Assembly: GCF_014205225.1 (NCBI RefSeq)
Contig: NZ_JACHNB010000001.1
Span: forward strand, 9,033,501 to 9,097,500
Origin: Actinoplanes octamycinicus
Lineage (GTDB): Bacteria > Actinomycetota > Actinomycetes > Mycobacteriales > Micromonosporaceae
DNA length: 64,000 bases
Direction: 5' to 3'
Part shown: positions 44,401 to 52,510 of the stretch, in pieces
Position numbering within the stretch: the stretch's first letter is position 1
Layout of the letters: each line of letters starts with the position of its first letter
Translations under genes and position numbers: made by a program
The notes under the pieces: generated by a model
Told to the model about the DNA's origin: nothing
Seen by the model: only the letters and a program-made list of their open reading frames with translations
Database searches by the model: none

Positions 44401-46714
44401 CGGCGACCGTGTCCAGCGCCCGGCCGATCGCCAGGAAGTCGGTGTCCAGGCGCTTCCAGTAGCGGCCCAGCAGCCCCGCGTGCTGCCGTTCGGCGGCGAT
44501 CAGCCCCTCGTTGGCCCGCCGCCAGGCGACCGCCAGCGGTAGCTGGGCGACCGCCTCGTCGACGTTCACGCCGGGCTCGGCGAGCGCCGCCACGGTCTCC
44601 TTGTCCCAGCGGTGCCCGGCCAGCAGCTTGCGCATCCCGCGGTGCACGGTGGCGAACCGCTCGGCCAGGTCCTCGACCGGCTCGTGCAGCACCGCCTCGC
44701 CGAAGTACTGCCGGGCCTCCGCGCGGGCGGCCGCGACCGCCTCCACGTGCCGGCGCAGCTGCCCGGCGGCGGCGTGCACGCCGGCCTGCGCGCCCGGCCC
44801 GAACCAGGCCGGTTCCGGCTTGTCCGGCCGGTTGCCCAGCTCGGCGATCACGGTGACCAGCTCGACGTCGGAGAAGCTGATCACGTCGGGCAGGCCGAGC
44901 CGCCCGGTGACCCGGTCCAGGTTGCGCTGCTGGTGTTCCAGTTCGTCGGCGTCCGCGGCGAACCGGCCGGCCAGGGCCTTGGCGGCGGCCGCGGTGAGCG
45001 GCGCCAGGTCGACCGCGGGCGGGTCCAGCTCGGGCTGGCCGGGCAGCTCGGCGACGGTCTGCTCGGCGAGTTTCGCCGGGGCCAGGCCGGTGCGGGCGCG
45101 GGCCTGCTCCTCGGCGGCGCGCACCTCGCCGGCCAGCCGGGCCAGGGTCTCCGCGGCCTCCCGGACCGGGCGCAGGGTGGGCGCGGTCAGCCACGAGTCG
45201 GCGACCGCGGCGGGCCGGCGCGCGGCGTGCTCGACCAGCTCGGCCAGCACCGCGGCGTCGGCCGGCAGCCGCACGTGGAAGGCGGTCGCCAGCGGCGCGT
45301 AGGCGTCGGTCGCCTCGGTCAGCCCGTCCAGCGCGAGCTGGGCCTCCTCCAGCGCGGCGGCGAGCGGCGCCTTCTCCATCACCTCGCGCCAGCGGAATCC
45401 GCTGCGCTCGGTGGCCGGTCGCCACGCGCCGCGCAGCCGCTCGGCGGCGGCCCGGATCCGGTCCAGGTCGGCCTCGGTCAGGGTGAGCGGTTGCAGGCCG
45501 GGCGCCGGGCTTTCCGGCACGCCGGAAAGCCGCGCGTACCGGCCGATGATCTCATGCACGCTGCATCCGAGCGGTTCGCGCGGCTCGTTGACGGCTTTCG
45601 CGTACGCGGTCAGCGCCGCCCGCCGTTCGCGCAGCGTGTGCCGGTCCAGCTCGTCCATCCCGGGCGGCGGCAGCGGCACCGCTTCCAGGGCGGCGGCCAG
45701 CGACGCCGCGACCTGCTTGCGCCCGGCTCGCTGCCCGTGCAGGTCGAGCAGGTAGTTGCCGAGCCCGGCGGCGGCCAGCCGGTGCTGCACCACGTCGAGC
45801 GCGGACGCGGTCTCGGAGACGAACAGGACCCGCTTCCCGGCGTGCGCGAGCGCCCCGATCATGTTCGCCACGGTCTGCGACTTGCCGGTGCCGGGCGGGC
45901 CGTCGACCACGAAGCTGTGCCCGGCCAGCGCGGCCGCGACGCAGGCCCGCTGGTCGGCGTCGGCGTCCAGCAGCAGCGGCGGCTCCTCCTCGTCGAGCTG
46001 CCCGGCGTCGCCCGGCTCGAACTTCAGGTCGCCGTCCTCGGCGGCCAGCGCGCGGACCACCGGGTGGGCCAGGATCCGGTCCTGGTGCTCGGTCAGGTCC
46101 TGCCGGATCGCCTCGGCGGCCAGGTCGAACCGGGCCAGCACGACCGCGTCGTCGATCCGCCAGCCCGTCCGCCCGCGCAGCTGGTCGTAGTCCTCGGTGA
46201 GCTCGACGCCGAGCCCGCGGAGCCGGTGGGCGAGGGCCGGGTTGAGCACCGGGTCACCGGTCGCGGCGCGCAGCCGGGGCACCTCGCCGGGCCCGAGCGC
46301 GACCAGCTCGACCGGGGTGAGCAGCAGCGGGCTGGCGTGCCCGGCGCCGTCCTCGCCGGTCCAGTGCAGCACCCCGGTGGCCAGGTGCAGGGTGTCCTCG
46401 CCGCGATCCAGGCTCTCCTGGTGGGCGTGCCGGCGCAGGTGCCGCAGCAGGGTCTGCAGGGTGCCGGCGGGCAGCCCGGTCTCCAGCCGGTCCGCCGCGC
46501 CCGGCCCGAACGACCAGTCCCGGCCGCGACGCAACCGGTCCAGGACGGTCGCCGGGTCCGGGCCGGTGATCTCGATCAGGTCGGCGCCGGACCGCGGCAG
46601 ATCGATCAGCCGGTCGGCGCCGCCGGGGTCGGCGATCCCGTCCCGCCAGGCGGCGAGGGCCGTGCGGGCGTCGTCGCCGGGCTCGGTCTGTCCTTCTGCA
46701 TCATCCGGCCGCAT
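41498..46714 (-). CDS. Large SF1 helicase fused to a restriction-nuclease-fold domain (DUF3320-type)
   Basis: A 1,738-residue protein. An N-terminal domain (to about 240) precedes helicase motif I GPPGTGKSQ (about 272). The helicase core is split by a very long helical, coiled-coil-rich insert (about 330-1100). Then come motif II IIDEAS (about 1155), QGDERD (about 1326) and motif VI AITRARQR (about 1358). A nuclease-like domain follows with RIDVGV, IQCDGPAY (about 1450), RDRDRLREH and HRIWSVAWFHD (about 1487), the Vsr/MTES_1575 endonuclease-like pattern. The C-terminus (about 1505-1738) looks like DUF3320 and winged helices. Architecture suggests a single-protein nucleic-acid processing or defence factor. 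ATG 46714 is the first good start; downstream genes are unrelated. Confidence 0.85.
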   Translation of the reverse strand: MRPDDAEGQTEPGDDARTALAAWRDGIADPGGADRLIDLPRSGADLIEITGPDPATVLDRLRRGRDWSFGPGAADRLETGLPAGTLQTLLRHLRRHAHQESLDRGEDTLHLATGVLHWTGEDGAGHASPLLLTPVELVALGPGEVPRLRAATGDPVLNPALAHRLRGLGVELTEDYDQLRGRTGWRIDDAVVLARFDLAAEAIRQDLTEHQDRILAHPVVRALAAEDGDLKFEPGDAGQLDEEEPPLLLDADADQRACVAAALAGHSFVVDGPPGTGKSQTVANMIGALAHAGKRVLFVSETASALDVVQHRLAAAGLGNYLLDLHGQRAGRKQVAASLAAALEAVPLPPPGMDELDRHTLRERRAALTAYAKAVNEPREPLGCSVHEIIGRYARLSGVPESPAPGLQPLTLTEADLDRIRAAAERLRGAWRPATERSGFRWREVMEKAPLAAALEEAQLALDGLTEATDAYAPLATAFHVRLPADAAVLAELVEHAARRPAAVADSWLTAPTLRPVREAAETLARLAGEVRAAEEQARARTGLAPAKLAEQTVAELPGQPELDPPAVDLAPLTAAAAKALAGRFAADADELEHQQRNLDRVTGRLGLPDVISFSDVELVTVIAELGNRPDKPEPAWFGPGAQAGVHAAAGQLRRHVEAVAAARAEARQYFGEAVLHEPVEDLAERFATVHRGMRKLLAGHRWDKETVAALAEPGVNVDEAVAQLPLAVAWRRANEGLIAAERQHAGLLGRYWKRLDTDFLAIGRALDTVAEVLRVTPPEALAGISEYVSHRGGDTELLRVVTEARDVFRHWRATLQAAPEAAARPELGHGTIAAAIGWLRAQVGPLRAAAEAVGQLGEMAGRELTLAAAAEIAAVREQVVSSARALAEAEPALRATLGPSYPDLRGLDQALEWAAQARTLRTGADAALTAEQAAALQARRNADLPALIGMWQEARQRIIDAFGPARQVRLATTLDRYETARDLLRDLRDDDTGQREWFDYLAAREVLAEYGLDAAVDYCADHGLEVGKLIEVIERTVYRAWADAVIADDERLAPLVALERNELVEEFRRLDAALVQDAAGTIIEAVNARRPAVTADGAPALIRAEGLKQDGHLPVRDLLARAWDTAAALKPCFVMPPAAVSRYLPADQRFDVVIIDEASRMTPAAAVACAYRGASLIVIGDDCQLPPAGGHPSVLVVANDCAAFTRLALTSHYRSRHESLISFANHTFYQDRLVTFPSAHPAGPDLGLELLPAVDAPVEAALVAERVAYHFTTRPTLSLGVVTLTAGQADAVADAVETVLGARPDLERFLADDPLTGFFVKSADAVQGDERDVIILSTGADLAAAGGPTGARRLTVAITRARQRVEVVTAIPESRREEPADEGERRLAAYLAGTSPVSAEPELSDLAEAVAATVESWGFAVTRQVGAGRCRIDVGVRHATLDAYALGIQCDGPAYSAMPVTRDRDRLREHVLHTLGWHLHRIWSVAWFHDRAEEEARLRAAIENALAVPDVFAEPELELVTRPAQRPEWALPYQRAVLEPLPASARANDRVAGDLLVRTVETIAEVEGPVHIAVLTRRIRDAWGIARVTQPIRQAIEAALGQSRATFDGTFVTAADAPIPAVRVPGDGVTRKPDQVAESELQLALEYLVLDAGLVESDDLLAAAARLFGWTANKAGTARLSAMLDDLVAGERLIAHRNGLIAAPENDLLDLPDPASLPHRDDAATTVLDTTEATTAR

Positions 46715-46779
46715 GTGCCCATTGCAGCAAGGCAACCGATGCCTTGCTGGCGATTCGTCCGAAAGACACCCCGCATCGG

Positions 46780-48363
46780 TCAGGGTTTGCGCCGGGCGAC
46801 CAGCACCGAGTCGTGGATGGTGACCTCCGGCTCGCCGGGCAGCGCCGCCTGCCGGGGGCGCTTCGCGACGGTCACGATCTCCCACCCGGCCGGGTCCAGG
46901 CCGGCGGCGACCTGCTCGGCGGTGAACATCATGTCCGGGAAGTGCATCCGGCGGGCGCTGGTGGCCAGATCGTCCGGGTGGTGGCCGACGATCAGCAGGG
47001 TGCCACCGGGCGCGACGGCGTCCGCGAGCCGGGCGTAGAGCTCCCGCCGGACGTCGCCGGGCAGGTGCATGAAGTGCGCCGAGACCAGGTCGTAGGAGCG
47101 TTCCGCGGGCGGCTCCTTGCGCAGGTCGGCCCGGATGAAGGTGACCCGGTCGGCGAGCCCGGCGGCGGCCGCGTGCCCGGCGGCCCGGCGCACCGCCTCG
47201 GCGGAGATGTCCACGCCGGTCACCTGCCAGCCGCGCTCGGCCAGCCAGGCGGCGTCGGCGCCCTCGCCGCAGCCGACGTCCAGGGCCCGTCCGGCGGGCA
47301 GCCCGGCGGTCTCGGCGACCAGCTGCGCGTTCGGCCTGCCGCTCCAGATCGCCGGCTTGACCCGGTAGCGCTCCTCCCACGCCTCGGCCTCGTGCATGGT
47401 CTCCTGCTGGTGGCGGTAGTCGTCGACCGCGGCCCGGGTCTCCTCGGCGATCAGGTCCATGTTGATCATCGAGGCGGTGGTCTGCCCGGCCGCCGCGGCG
47501 ACCGCCACGGTGGCGGCCAGGTTGGTCACGTTGCCGGCCACCCAGACGCCGGGCACCGCGGTGGCGCCGGACTCCTCGGCCGGGATCCGGACGCCGACCA
47601 CGTGCCCGTTCATCTCCATCGGGACCGGTCGCAGGCCGAGCGACTCGAGGACGGCCGAGCGGGCCACCAGGCGCGGGCCGGCCGCGATCGCCTCCAGCGC
47701 GATCACCCGGCCGCCGGCCAGCCGGACCCCGGTGATCCGGTCGTCGTCGACCAGCACCTCCTCGATCGGGTCGGCGACCACCGGGATGCGGCGCGCGGCG
47801 AGCTGCTCGGCCTGCTCCGCCGACGGCGCCGGGCCGCCGTCGAGCAGGTAGAGCACGTCGTCGCTGAGCTGCCGCCAGAGCTGCGCGCCGTGCATGCTGA
47901 GCGGGCCGCTGACCAGCACGCCGATCCGCTTGTCGCGCAGCTCGTAGCCGTGGCAGTACGGGCAGTGCGCCACGTCCCGGCCCCACCGCCCGGCCAGCCC
48001 CGGGATGTCCGGCAGCTCGTCGGCCAGCCCGGTGGTGACCAGCAGCCGCCGCCCGCGGACCCGGGCGCCGCCGGCCAGGGTGACCAGGAAGCCGTCGCCG
48101 TCCCGCTCGGCCCGCTCGGCGACGCCGTCCCGGACCTCGCCGCCATAGCCGGCCAGCTCGGCGCGACCGGCCGCGTACAGGTCGGCGGGCGGGACGCCCT
48201 CCCGGCCGAGCAGGTTGTGCACGCCGCCCGCCGGGGCGTTGCGCGGGTCGCCGCTGTCGATCACCAGCACGCTGCGGCGGGATCGGGCCAGGGTGACCGC
48301 CCCGCTCAGGCCGGCGGCGCCGCCACCGATCACCACCACGTCGTACGTCAGCTGCTCGGACAT
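46780..48363 (-). CDS. Thioredoxin-reductase-like flavoprotein fused to SAM methyltransferase
   Basis: A 527-residue fusion. Residues 1-310 form an FAD/NAD(P) oxidoreductase (VVVIGGGAAGLSGAVTLARSRR, HCPYCHGYE redox pair near 135-138, GVWVAGNVTN). Residues about 325-527 are a class I methyltransferase (RALDVGCGEGADAAWLAERG near 360, then SAHFMHLPGD). It may couple thiol/disulphide chemistry with methylation of a small molecule, possibly a metalloid or thiol; this is unproven. ATG 48363 has GGAGGAGC 7 nt upstream. Divergent from an XRE-cupin regulator that may control it. Confidence 0.9.
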   Translation of the reverse strand: MSEQLTYDVVVIGGGAAGLSGAVTLARSRRSVLVIDSGDPRNAPAGGVHNLLGREGVPPADLYAAGRAELAGYGGEVRDGVAERAERDGDGFLVTLAGGARVRGRRLLVTTGLADELPDIPGLAGRWGRDVAHCPYCHGYELRDKRIGVLVSGPLSMHGAQLWRQLSDDVLYLLDGGPAPSAEQAEQLAARRIPVVADPIEEVLVDDDRITGVRLAGGRVIALEAIAAGPRLVARSAVLESLGLRPVPMEMNGHVVGVRIPAEESGATAVPGVWVAGNVTNLAATVAVAAAAGQTTASMINMDLIAEETRAAVDDYRHQQETMHEAEAWEERYRVKPAIWSGRPNAQLVAETAGLPAGRALDVGCGEGADAAWLAERGWQVTGVDISAEAVRRAAGHAAAAGLADRVTFIRADLRKEPPAERSYDLVSAHFMHLPGDVRRELYARLADAVAPGGTLLIVGHHPDDLATSARRMHFPDMMFTAEQVAAGLDPAGWEIVTVAKRPRQAALPGEPEVTIHDSVLVARRKP

Positions 48364-48418
48364 CGTGCTCCTCCATCCGTGAGTTCCGCGGCAACCGTGC
48401 CTCCCGGGCCGCGAAAGC

Positions 48419-48446
48419 GGCAAGTATCTTTGCCGTTATGGCAAAG
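48419..48446. promoter_or_regulatory. Nested inverted repeats at the XRE-cupin start
   Basis: GGCAA-N6-TTGCC (48419-48434) overlaps CTTTGCC-N5-GGCAAAG (48428-48446). The second spans the ATG at 48438, and TATCTT (48425-48430) lies 7 nt before it. The XRE protein binding here would block its own leaderless promoter and could affect the divergent gene. Confidence 0.6.
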
Positions 48447-49007
48447 GACCTGGCCGCCGTCGGCCCGCAACTGCGCAGCCTGCGCTTGAAACGGGACATC
48501 ACGCTGACCCAGCTCGCCGAGACCACCGGGATCTCGGTCAGCACGCTGTCCCGGCTGGAGTCCGGCACCCGCAAGCCGACGCTGGAGCTGCTGCTGCCGC
48601 TCGCCGAGGCCTACCAGGTGACCCTGGACGAGCTGGTGGACGCGCCGGAGACCGGCGACCCGCGGATCCGGCAGCGGCCGATCGAGCGCAACGGGCACAC
48701 CTACGTCCCGCTGACCCGGCGGCCCGGCGGGATGCAGGCGTTCAAGCAGATCATCCCGCCGGACGCGCCGGGCTGCGGCCGGGAGCTGCAGACCCACGAG
48801 GGCCACGAGTGGCTCTACGTGCTGAGCGGCCGGGTCCGCCTGCTGCTCGGCGAGCACGACCTGCTCCTCGAGCCGGGCGAGGCGGCCGAGTTCGACACCC
48901 GGGTGCCGCACGCGATCCGCAATCCCGGGCCGGAGCCGGCCGAGGTGCTCAACCTCTTCGGGCCGCAGGGGGAGCGGGTGCATCTGCGCGCTCGCCCGAA
49001 AGGTTAG
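48438..49007 (+). CDS. XRE-family regulator with cupin domain
   Basis: A 189-residue regulator: HTH at residues 9-65 (LRSLRLKRDITLTQLAETTGISVSTLSRLESG) and cupin at about 105-180 with HEGHEWLYVLSGRVRLLLGEHDLLLEPGEAAEFDTRVPHAI. His residues in the cupin may bind metal. Typical of SutR/PuuR-type sensors of small thiols or polyamines. Divergent from the flavoprotein-methyltransferase and 9 bp before a crotonase-like gene. Confidence 0.9.
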   Translation: MAKDLAAVGPQLRSLRLKRDITLTQLAETTGISVSTLSRLESGTRKPTLELLLPLAEAYQVTLDELVDAPETGDPRIRQRPIERNGHTYVPLTRRPGGMQAFKQIIPPDAPGCGRELQTHEGHEWLYVLSGRVRLLLGEHDLLLEPGEAAEFDTRVPHAIRNPGPEPAEVLNLFGPQGERVHLRARPKG

Positions 49008-49016
49008 ATTCCTCCC

Positions 49017-49778
49017 GTGGATCTCTCTGTCAGCCTCCAGGACGGCGTCGCGCTGCTCGAGATGCGCCGGCCCCCGGCCAACCACTTCGACGAGGCGCTG
49101 ATCGGGTGGATCGTCGACGCGGCCCGCGAGCTGGACGACGACCCGGCCTGCCGGGTGCTGCTGCTCGCCTCTGAGGGCAAGCACTTCTGCGCCGGGGCGG
49201 ACTTCGGCGGCGGCGAGTTCGCCGCCGACCACGTGGCCGCCGCCGAGCTGCTCTACCGGCGCGCCGCCCAGCTCTTCGACCTGCGCACCCCGATCGTCGC
49301 GGCGGTGCAGGGCACCGCGGTCGGCGGCGGGCTCGGGCTGGCCTGCGCCGCCGACTTCCGGGTCGCCGAGGCGGCCACCCGCTTCCAGGCGAACTTCGGC
49401 CGGCTCGGCTTCCACGCCGGCTTCGGGCTCAGCGTGACGCTGCCCGAGCTGATCGGCCGGCAGAAGGCGACCGACATGATGCTCACCGCGCGCCGGGTCG
49501 GCGGCGAGGAGGCGCACCGGATCGGGCTGGCCGACCGGCTGGCCGAGCCGGGCCGGGTCCGGGAGACCGCCCGCGGGCTGGCCCTGGAGATCGCTGCGGC
49601 CGCGCCGCTCGCGGTCCGGTCGATGCGCGCCACACTCCGCGGGGAGCTGGCCGGGCGGGTGCGCGGGGCGCTCGACCACGAGCTGGCCGAGCAGAAGGTG
49701 CACTGGGCGACGAAGGACAGCGCCGAGGGCATCGCGGCCAGCCTGGCCCGCCGCCCACCGGTCTTCACCGGCGAGTGA
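49017..49778 (+). CDS. Crotonase-family protein lacking the usual catalytic glutamates
   Basis: A 253-residue enoyl-CoA hydratase/isomerase-fold protein. The oxyanion-hole motifs KHFCAGADFGGGEF and GTAVGGGLGLACAAD are clear. However, the Glu after GGG is Gly, and the second Glu position in FQANFGRLG is Asn, so classical hydratase activity is doubtful. It could be an isomerase, hydrolase or decarboxylase variant. GTG 49017 follows TAGATT by 6 nt; that box overlaps the upstream stop. Confidence 0.8.
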   Translation: MDLSVSLQDGVALLEMRRPPANHFDEALIGWIVDAARELDDDPACRVLLLASEGKHFCAGADFGGGEFAADHVAAAELLYRRAAQLFDLRTPIVAAVQGTAVGGGLGLACAADFRVAEAATRFQANFGRLGFHAGFGLSVTLPELIGRQKATDMMLTARRVGGEEAHRIGLADRLAEPGRVRETARGLALEIAAAAPLAVRSMRATLRGELAGRVRGALDHELAEQKVHWATKDSAEGIAASLARRPPVFTGE

Positions 49779-49790
49779 GCCCCGCCCCGA

Positions 49791-50738
49791 TCAAGAATGC
49801 GGCCAGACCTGGTTGCGCAGGGGCTCAGCGGCGACGAAGGCCGTCAGATTCTCCTCGATCAGCCCGGCGGCGCCGACCGGACGGCCACCGGCCGCGTGCG
49901 GCGTGATGATCACGTTCGGCTCGTCCCAGAGGCCGGAGTCGACCGGCAGCGGCTCGGTCGCGAAGACGTCCAGCGCCGCGCCGCCGAGCCGGCCGGCACG
50001 CAGCGCGGCCAGCAGGGCCGTCTCGTCCAGGGTGCTGCCCCGGCCGACGTTCACCACCCAGGCGTGCGGCGGCAGCAGGCCGAGGACCGTGGTGTCCAGC
50101 GCCCCGGCGGTCGCCGCGGTGGCCGGCAGGATCGAGATCAGCACGTCCGCGGTCGGCAGCAGCGCCGGGAAGTCGGCGGCGGTGACCACCGGGAAGCCGT
50201 GCCGCTCGCCGGCCGCCCGGGCCACCCCGGTGACCCGGGCGCCGAGCGCGGCCAGCAGCGGCGCCAGGGTGCCGGCGATCCCGCCGAAGCCCCAGATCAC
50301 CACGTGCGCGTCGCGCAGCGTCCGGAACGCGCCCCGGTCCCGGACCGGCTGCCGGCCGCCCAGCTCGCCCGCCCAGCGGCGGCCGATCTGCGCCCGGACC
50401 AGCAGGTTGAGCCGGCGGGCGGCGGCCAGCACCAGGGCCAGGGTGTGCTCGGCGACGGTCTGATCGTGCAGCCCGAGCCCGGCGGTGACCACCACCCGCC
50501 GGTCGAAACCGGCCTGCAGCACCGCGTCCGGTCCGGCGGCCAGGGTCTGCACCCAGCGCAGCCGCTGGAGCCGCCGCGCCGCGTCGGCCAGCGGGGCCGG
50601 CGGGTTGCCCCAGACCACCAGCACCTCGGCGTCGGTGTGCTCGTCCGGGATCGGCTCCTCGACCCGGTAGACCACGCCGGTGACGCCGGCGGGCAGAGTG
50701 ACGTCGAGTTCCACCGAGTCGGGCAGCAGCACCTTCAT
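49791..50738 (-). CDS. D-2-hydroxyacid dehydrogenase family protein
   Basis: A 315-residue NAD(P)-dependent dehydrogenase. The cofactor motif is WGFGGIAG near residue 150; catalytic Arg lies in VNVGRGSTLDETAL, Glu in DVFATEPLP, and His in IITPHAAGG. It reduces 2-oxoacids or oxidises D-2-hydroxyacids; the substrate is not predictable. It is convergent with the crotonase-like gene 12 bp away. Confidence 0.87.
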   Translation of the reverse strand: MKVLLPDSVELDVTLPAGVTGVVYRVEEPIPDEHTDAEVLVVWGNPPAPLADAARRLQRLRWVQTLAAGPDAVLQAGFDRRVVVTAGLGLHDQTVAEHTLALVLAAARRLNLLVRAQIGRRWAGELGGRQPVRDRGAFRTLRDAHVVIWGFGGIAGTLAPLLAALGARVTGVARAAGERHGFPVVTAADFPALLPTADVLISILPATAATAGALDTTVLGLLPPHAWVVNVGRGSTLDETALLAALRAGRLGGAALDVFATEPLPVDSGLWDEPNVIITPHAAGGRPVGAAGLIEENLTAFVAAEPLRNQVWPHS

Positions 50739-50757
50739 GAATCGACAGCCTGCCAGG

Positions 50758-50846
50758 TCAGCCCTCGCGGCGGTACAGCACCACGGTGGCGCGTTCCCCG
50801 CGCCGGCGACTCAACCCTTGCGGCGGTACAGCACCGCGGTGGCGTG
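50758..50846. repeat. Tandem copy of a gene 3' end
   Basis: A stretch at 50763-50792 nearly repeats the last 30 bp of the glycosyltransferase coding region (50817-50846), 53-54 bp away, including the stop. Both read as HATAVLYRR-like tails. It is a small tandem duplication just beyond the gene. Confidence 0.65.
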
Positions 50847-52319
50847 TTTCTTGTGCCAGCGGCCGGCCTCGGTGTACTGCGTGGTGAGCAGCTGGCGCAG
50901 GCCGGGCCGGGCGCCGAGCGGGTCGGGCCGCTGGTCCGCGACGATCAGCCAGACCTCCGGGGCGCCGGCCACCCGGGCCGCGTCGTCGGTGAACTCGTCG
51001 GCGGTGAGCAGCCCGGTCTGCGCGGCCGGCGTCTTGAACAGCACGTCGGCCGGCCGGGCCGGCAGCCGGCTCAGGTAGTAGTCCATCCCGGCGCGCATCG
51101 CGCGGTTCTTCGGCGGATAGACGATCACGTCGCCGGGCTGCTGATACTCCCCGACCAGGCGGGCCAGGCCGCGGTAGTCCGGACCGTTCTTCGCGGTCGG
51201 GCGGCGGATGTCCTGCTGGGCCGGCAGGGCCACGAAGGCGAGCAGGAGCAGCACCGCGCCGATCCGGAAGAACCGGCCGCCGAGCAGCTCCCGGACGCTG
51301 CGCGGCTCCGGGGTGTCGGCGACCAGGGCGACCGCGGCCAGGATGGCGAGCGGGGTGAGCACCACCAGCATGTAGCGAGCCACCCACATCGGCGAGGCCA
51401 GCGCGGAGACCACCGCGACCACGGTGAACGGCGCGAGCGCGAGCACCGCGATCGGCGCGAGCCGCCGGGCCGGACGCCAGGCGGCCAGCACCGCCAGGCC
51501 GATCAGCAGCCAGACCAGCCGGCTCGACCCGACGATGTCGGTCGGCATCGCGCGCACCCCGGCCACGGTGATCGGCTTGACCCAGTGCAGCTGGGTGCCG
51601 TCCTGCTGGGTGCCGAACCGGACCAGCGGCAGCAGCGGCAGGATCGCCAGCGTGACGGTGAGCAGCCAGGTGCGGACCAGCCGCCGGTCGTGCCGGCGCC
51701 AGGCCGCGATGCCGACGACCACGGCGTGCGCCGCGAGGGTGGTCAGCGAGACCAGGTGGAAGCCGCCGAGCAGCAGGATGGTGACCGCGTAGGCCACCCA
51801 GAGAGAGATCCGCGGCTTGCCGGTCACCAGCTCGATCAGGACCAGCAGGGCGAGGACCGAGAAGAAGCAGACGAACGCGTACGGCCGGGCCTCGGCGGCG
51901 TACCGCGAGGTGTTCGGAATGATCACCAGGATCAGGCCGCTGACCAGGCCGATCAGCGGGCTGAACAGCCGGCGCCCGAGCTCGGCGGCGAGCCCGACCG
52001 CGCCGGCCATCGCCAGGATCGAGGGCAGCCGCAGCGACAGCTCGCCGTCACCGAAGATCGCGGTCCAGAAGTGCAGGAACCAGTAGTACGCCCCGAAGAC
52101 CGCGTCGACGTGGTGGATCAGCGTCCAGATCTCGCCGACCGTCCGCTGGGACACCTCGGCCGAGGTCACCTCGTCCCAGCTGAGCCGCGGACGGGTGGCG
52201 TGGCGCAGCGCCACCGCGAGCATCAGCAGGCCGCAGAGCACGCCGGGGAGGACCGCCCGGACCCGGCCGGTCGTGGACGTCGTGGCCGCCGGCGGCGCGG
52301 CGGTCTGCAAGTCGATCAC
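50811..52319 (-). CDS. GT39-like membrane glycosyltransferase
   Basis: A 502-residue integral membrane protein with about 11-12 hydrophobic segments. The first luminal loop has the LSWDEV acidic pair typical of GT-C (GT39/ArnT/mannosyltransferase) enzymes that use polyprenyl-phosphate sugars. A soluble C-terminal part (about 400-502) ends KHATAVLYRRKG. Start is GTG 52319. It probably glycosylates a cell-envelope polymer or protein; the acceptor is unknown. Confidence 0.82.
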   Translation of the reverse strand: MIDLQTAAPPAATTSTTGRVRAVLPGVLCGLLMLAVALRHATRPRLSWDEVTSAEVSQRTVGEIWTLIHHVDAVFGAYYWFLHFWTAIFGDGELSLRLPSILAMAGAVGLAAELGRRLFSPLIGLVSGLILVIIPNTSRYAAEARPYAFVCFFSVLALLVLIELVTGKPRISLWVAYAVTILLLGGFHLVSLTTLAAHAVVVGIAAWRRHDRRLVRTWLLTVTLAILPLLPLVRFGTQQDGTQLHWVKPITVAGVRAMPTDIVGSSRLVWLLIGLAVLAAWRPARRLAPIAVLALAPFTVVAVVSALASPMWVARYMLVVLTPLAILAAVALVADTPEPRSVRELLGGRFFRIGAVLLLLAFVALPAQQDIRRPTAKNGPDYRGLARLVGEYQQPGDVIVYPPKNRAMRAGMDYYLSRLPARPADVLFKTPAAQTGLLTADEFTDDAARVAGAPEVWLIVADQRPDPLGARPGLRQLLTTQYTEAGRWHKKHATAVLYRRKG

Positions 52320-52462
52320 CAGTCTCCCCCGCCGGGGTGGCGACCCGGCCGTCCGGCGGCATTCCAGGGTTAGGAACCTAGCGCGCCCGGACCAGTTCCT
52401 CTCCGTGACCTATGTCATGTAACCACGCGGGCGGCCCGCTCCGTCCCGTCACTTTGCGTGAA

Positions 52463-52499
52463 AAAACGTACGGCCACGGCGCGGTGCGCCGTGGCCGTA
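52463..52499 (-). terminator. Rho-independent terminator of phoX
   Basis: Perfect 14-bp stem (52469-52482 with 52486-52499) and a 3-nt loop, followed on the minus strand by six T, 12 bp after the phoX stop. The best intrinsic terminator in the window. Confidence 0.9.
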
Positions 52500-52510
52500 G
52501 CGGACGGACG

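Noticed and set aside
41555..44542. A very long plus-strand open frame opposite the helicase
   Set aside because: High GC leaves antisense frames open; its product is Arg/Gly/Pro-rich with no domain, whereas the minus strand encodes clear helicase motifs.
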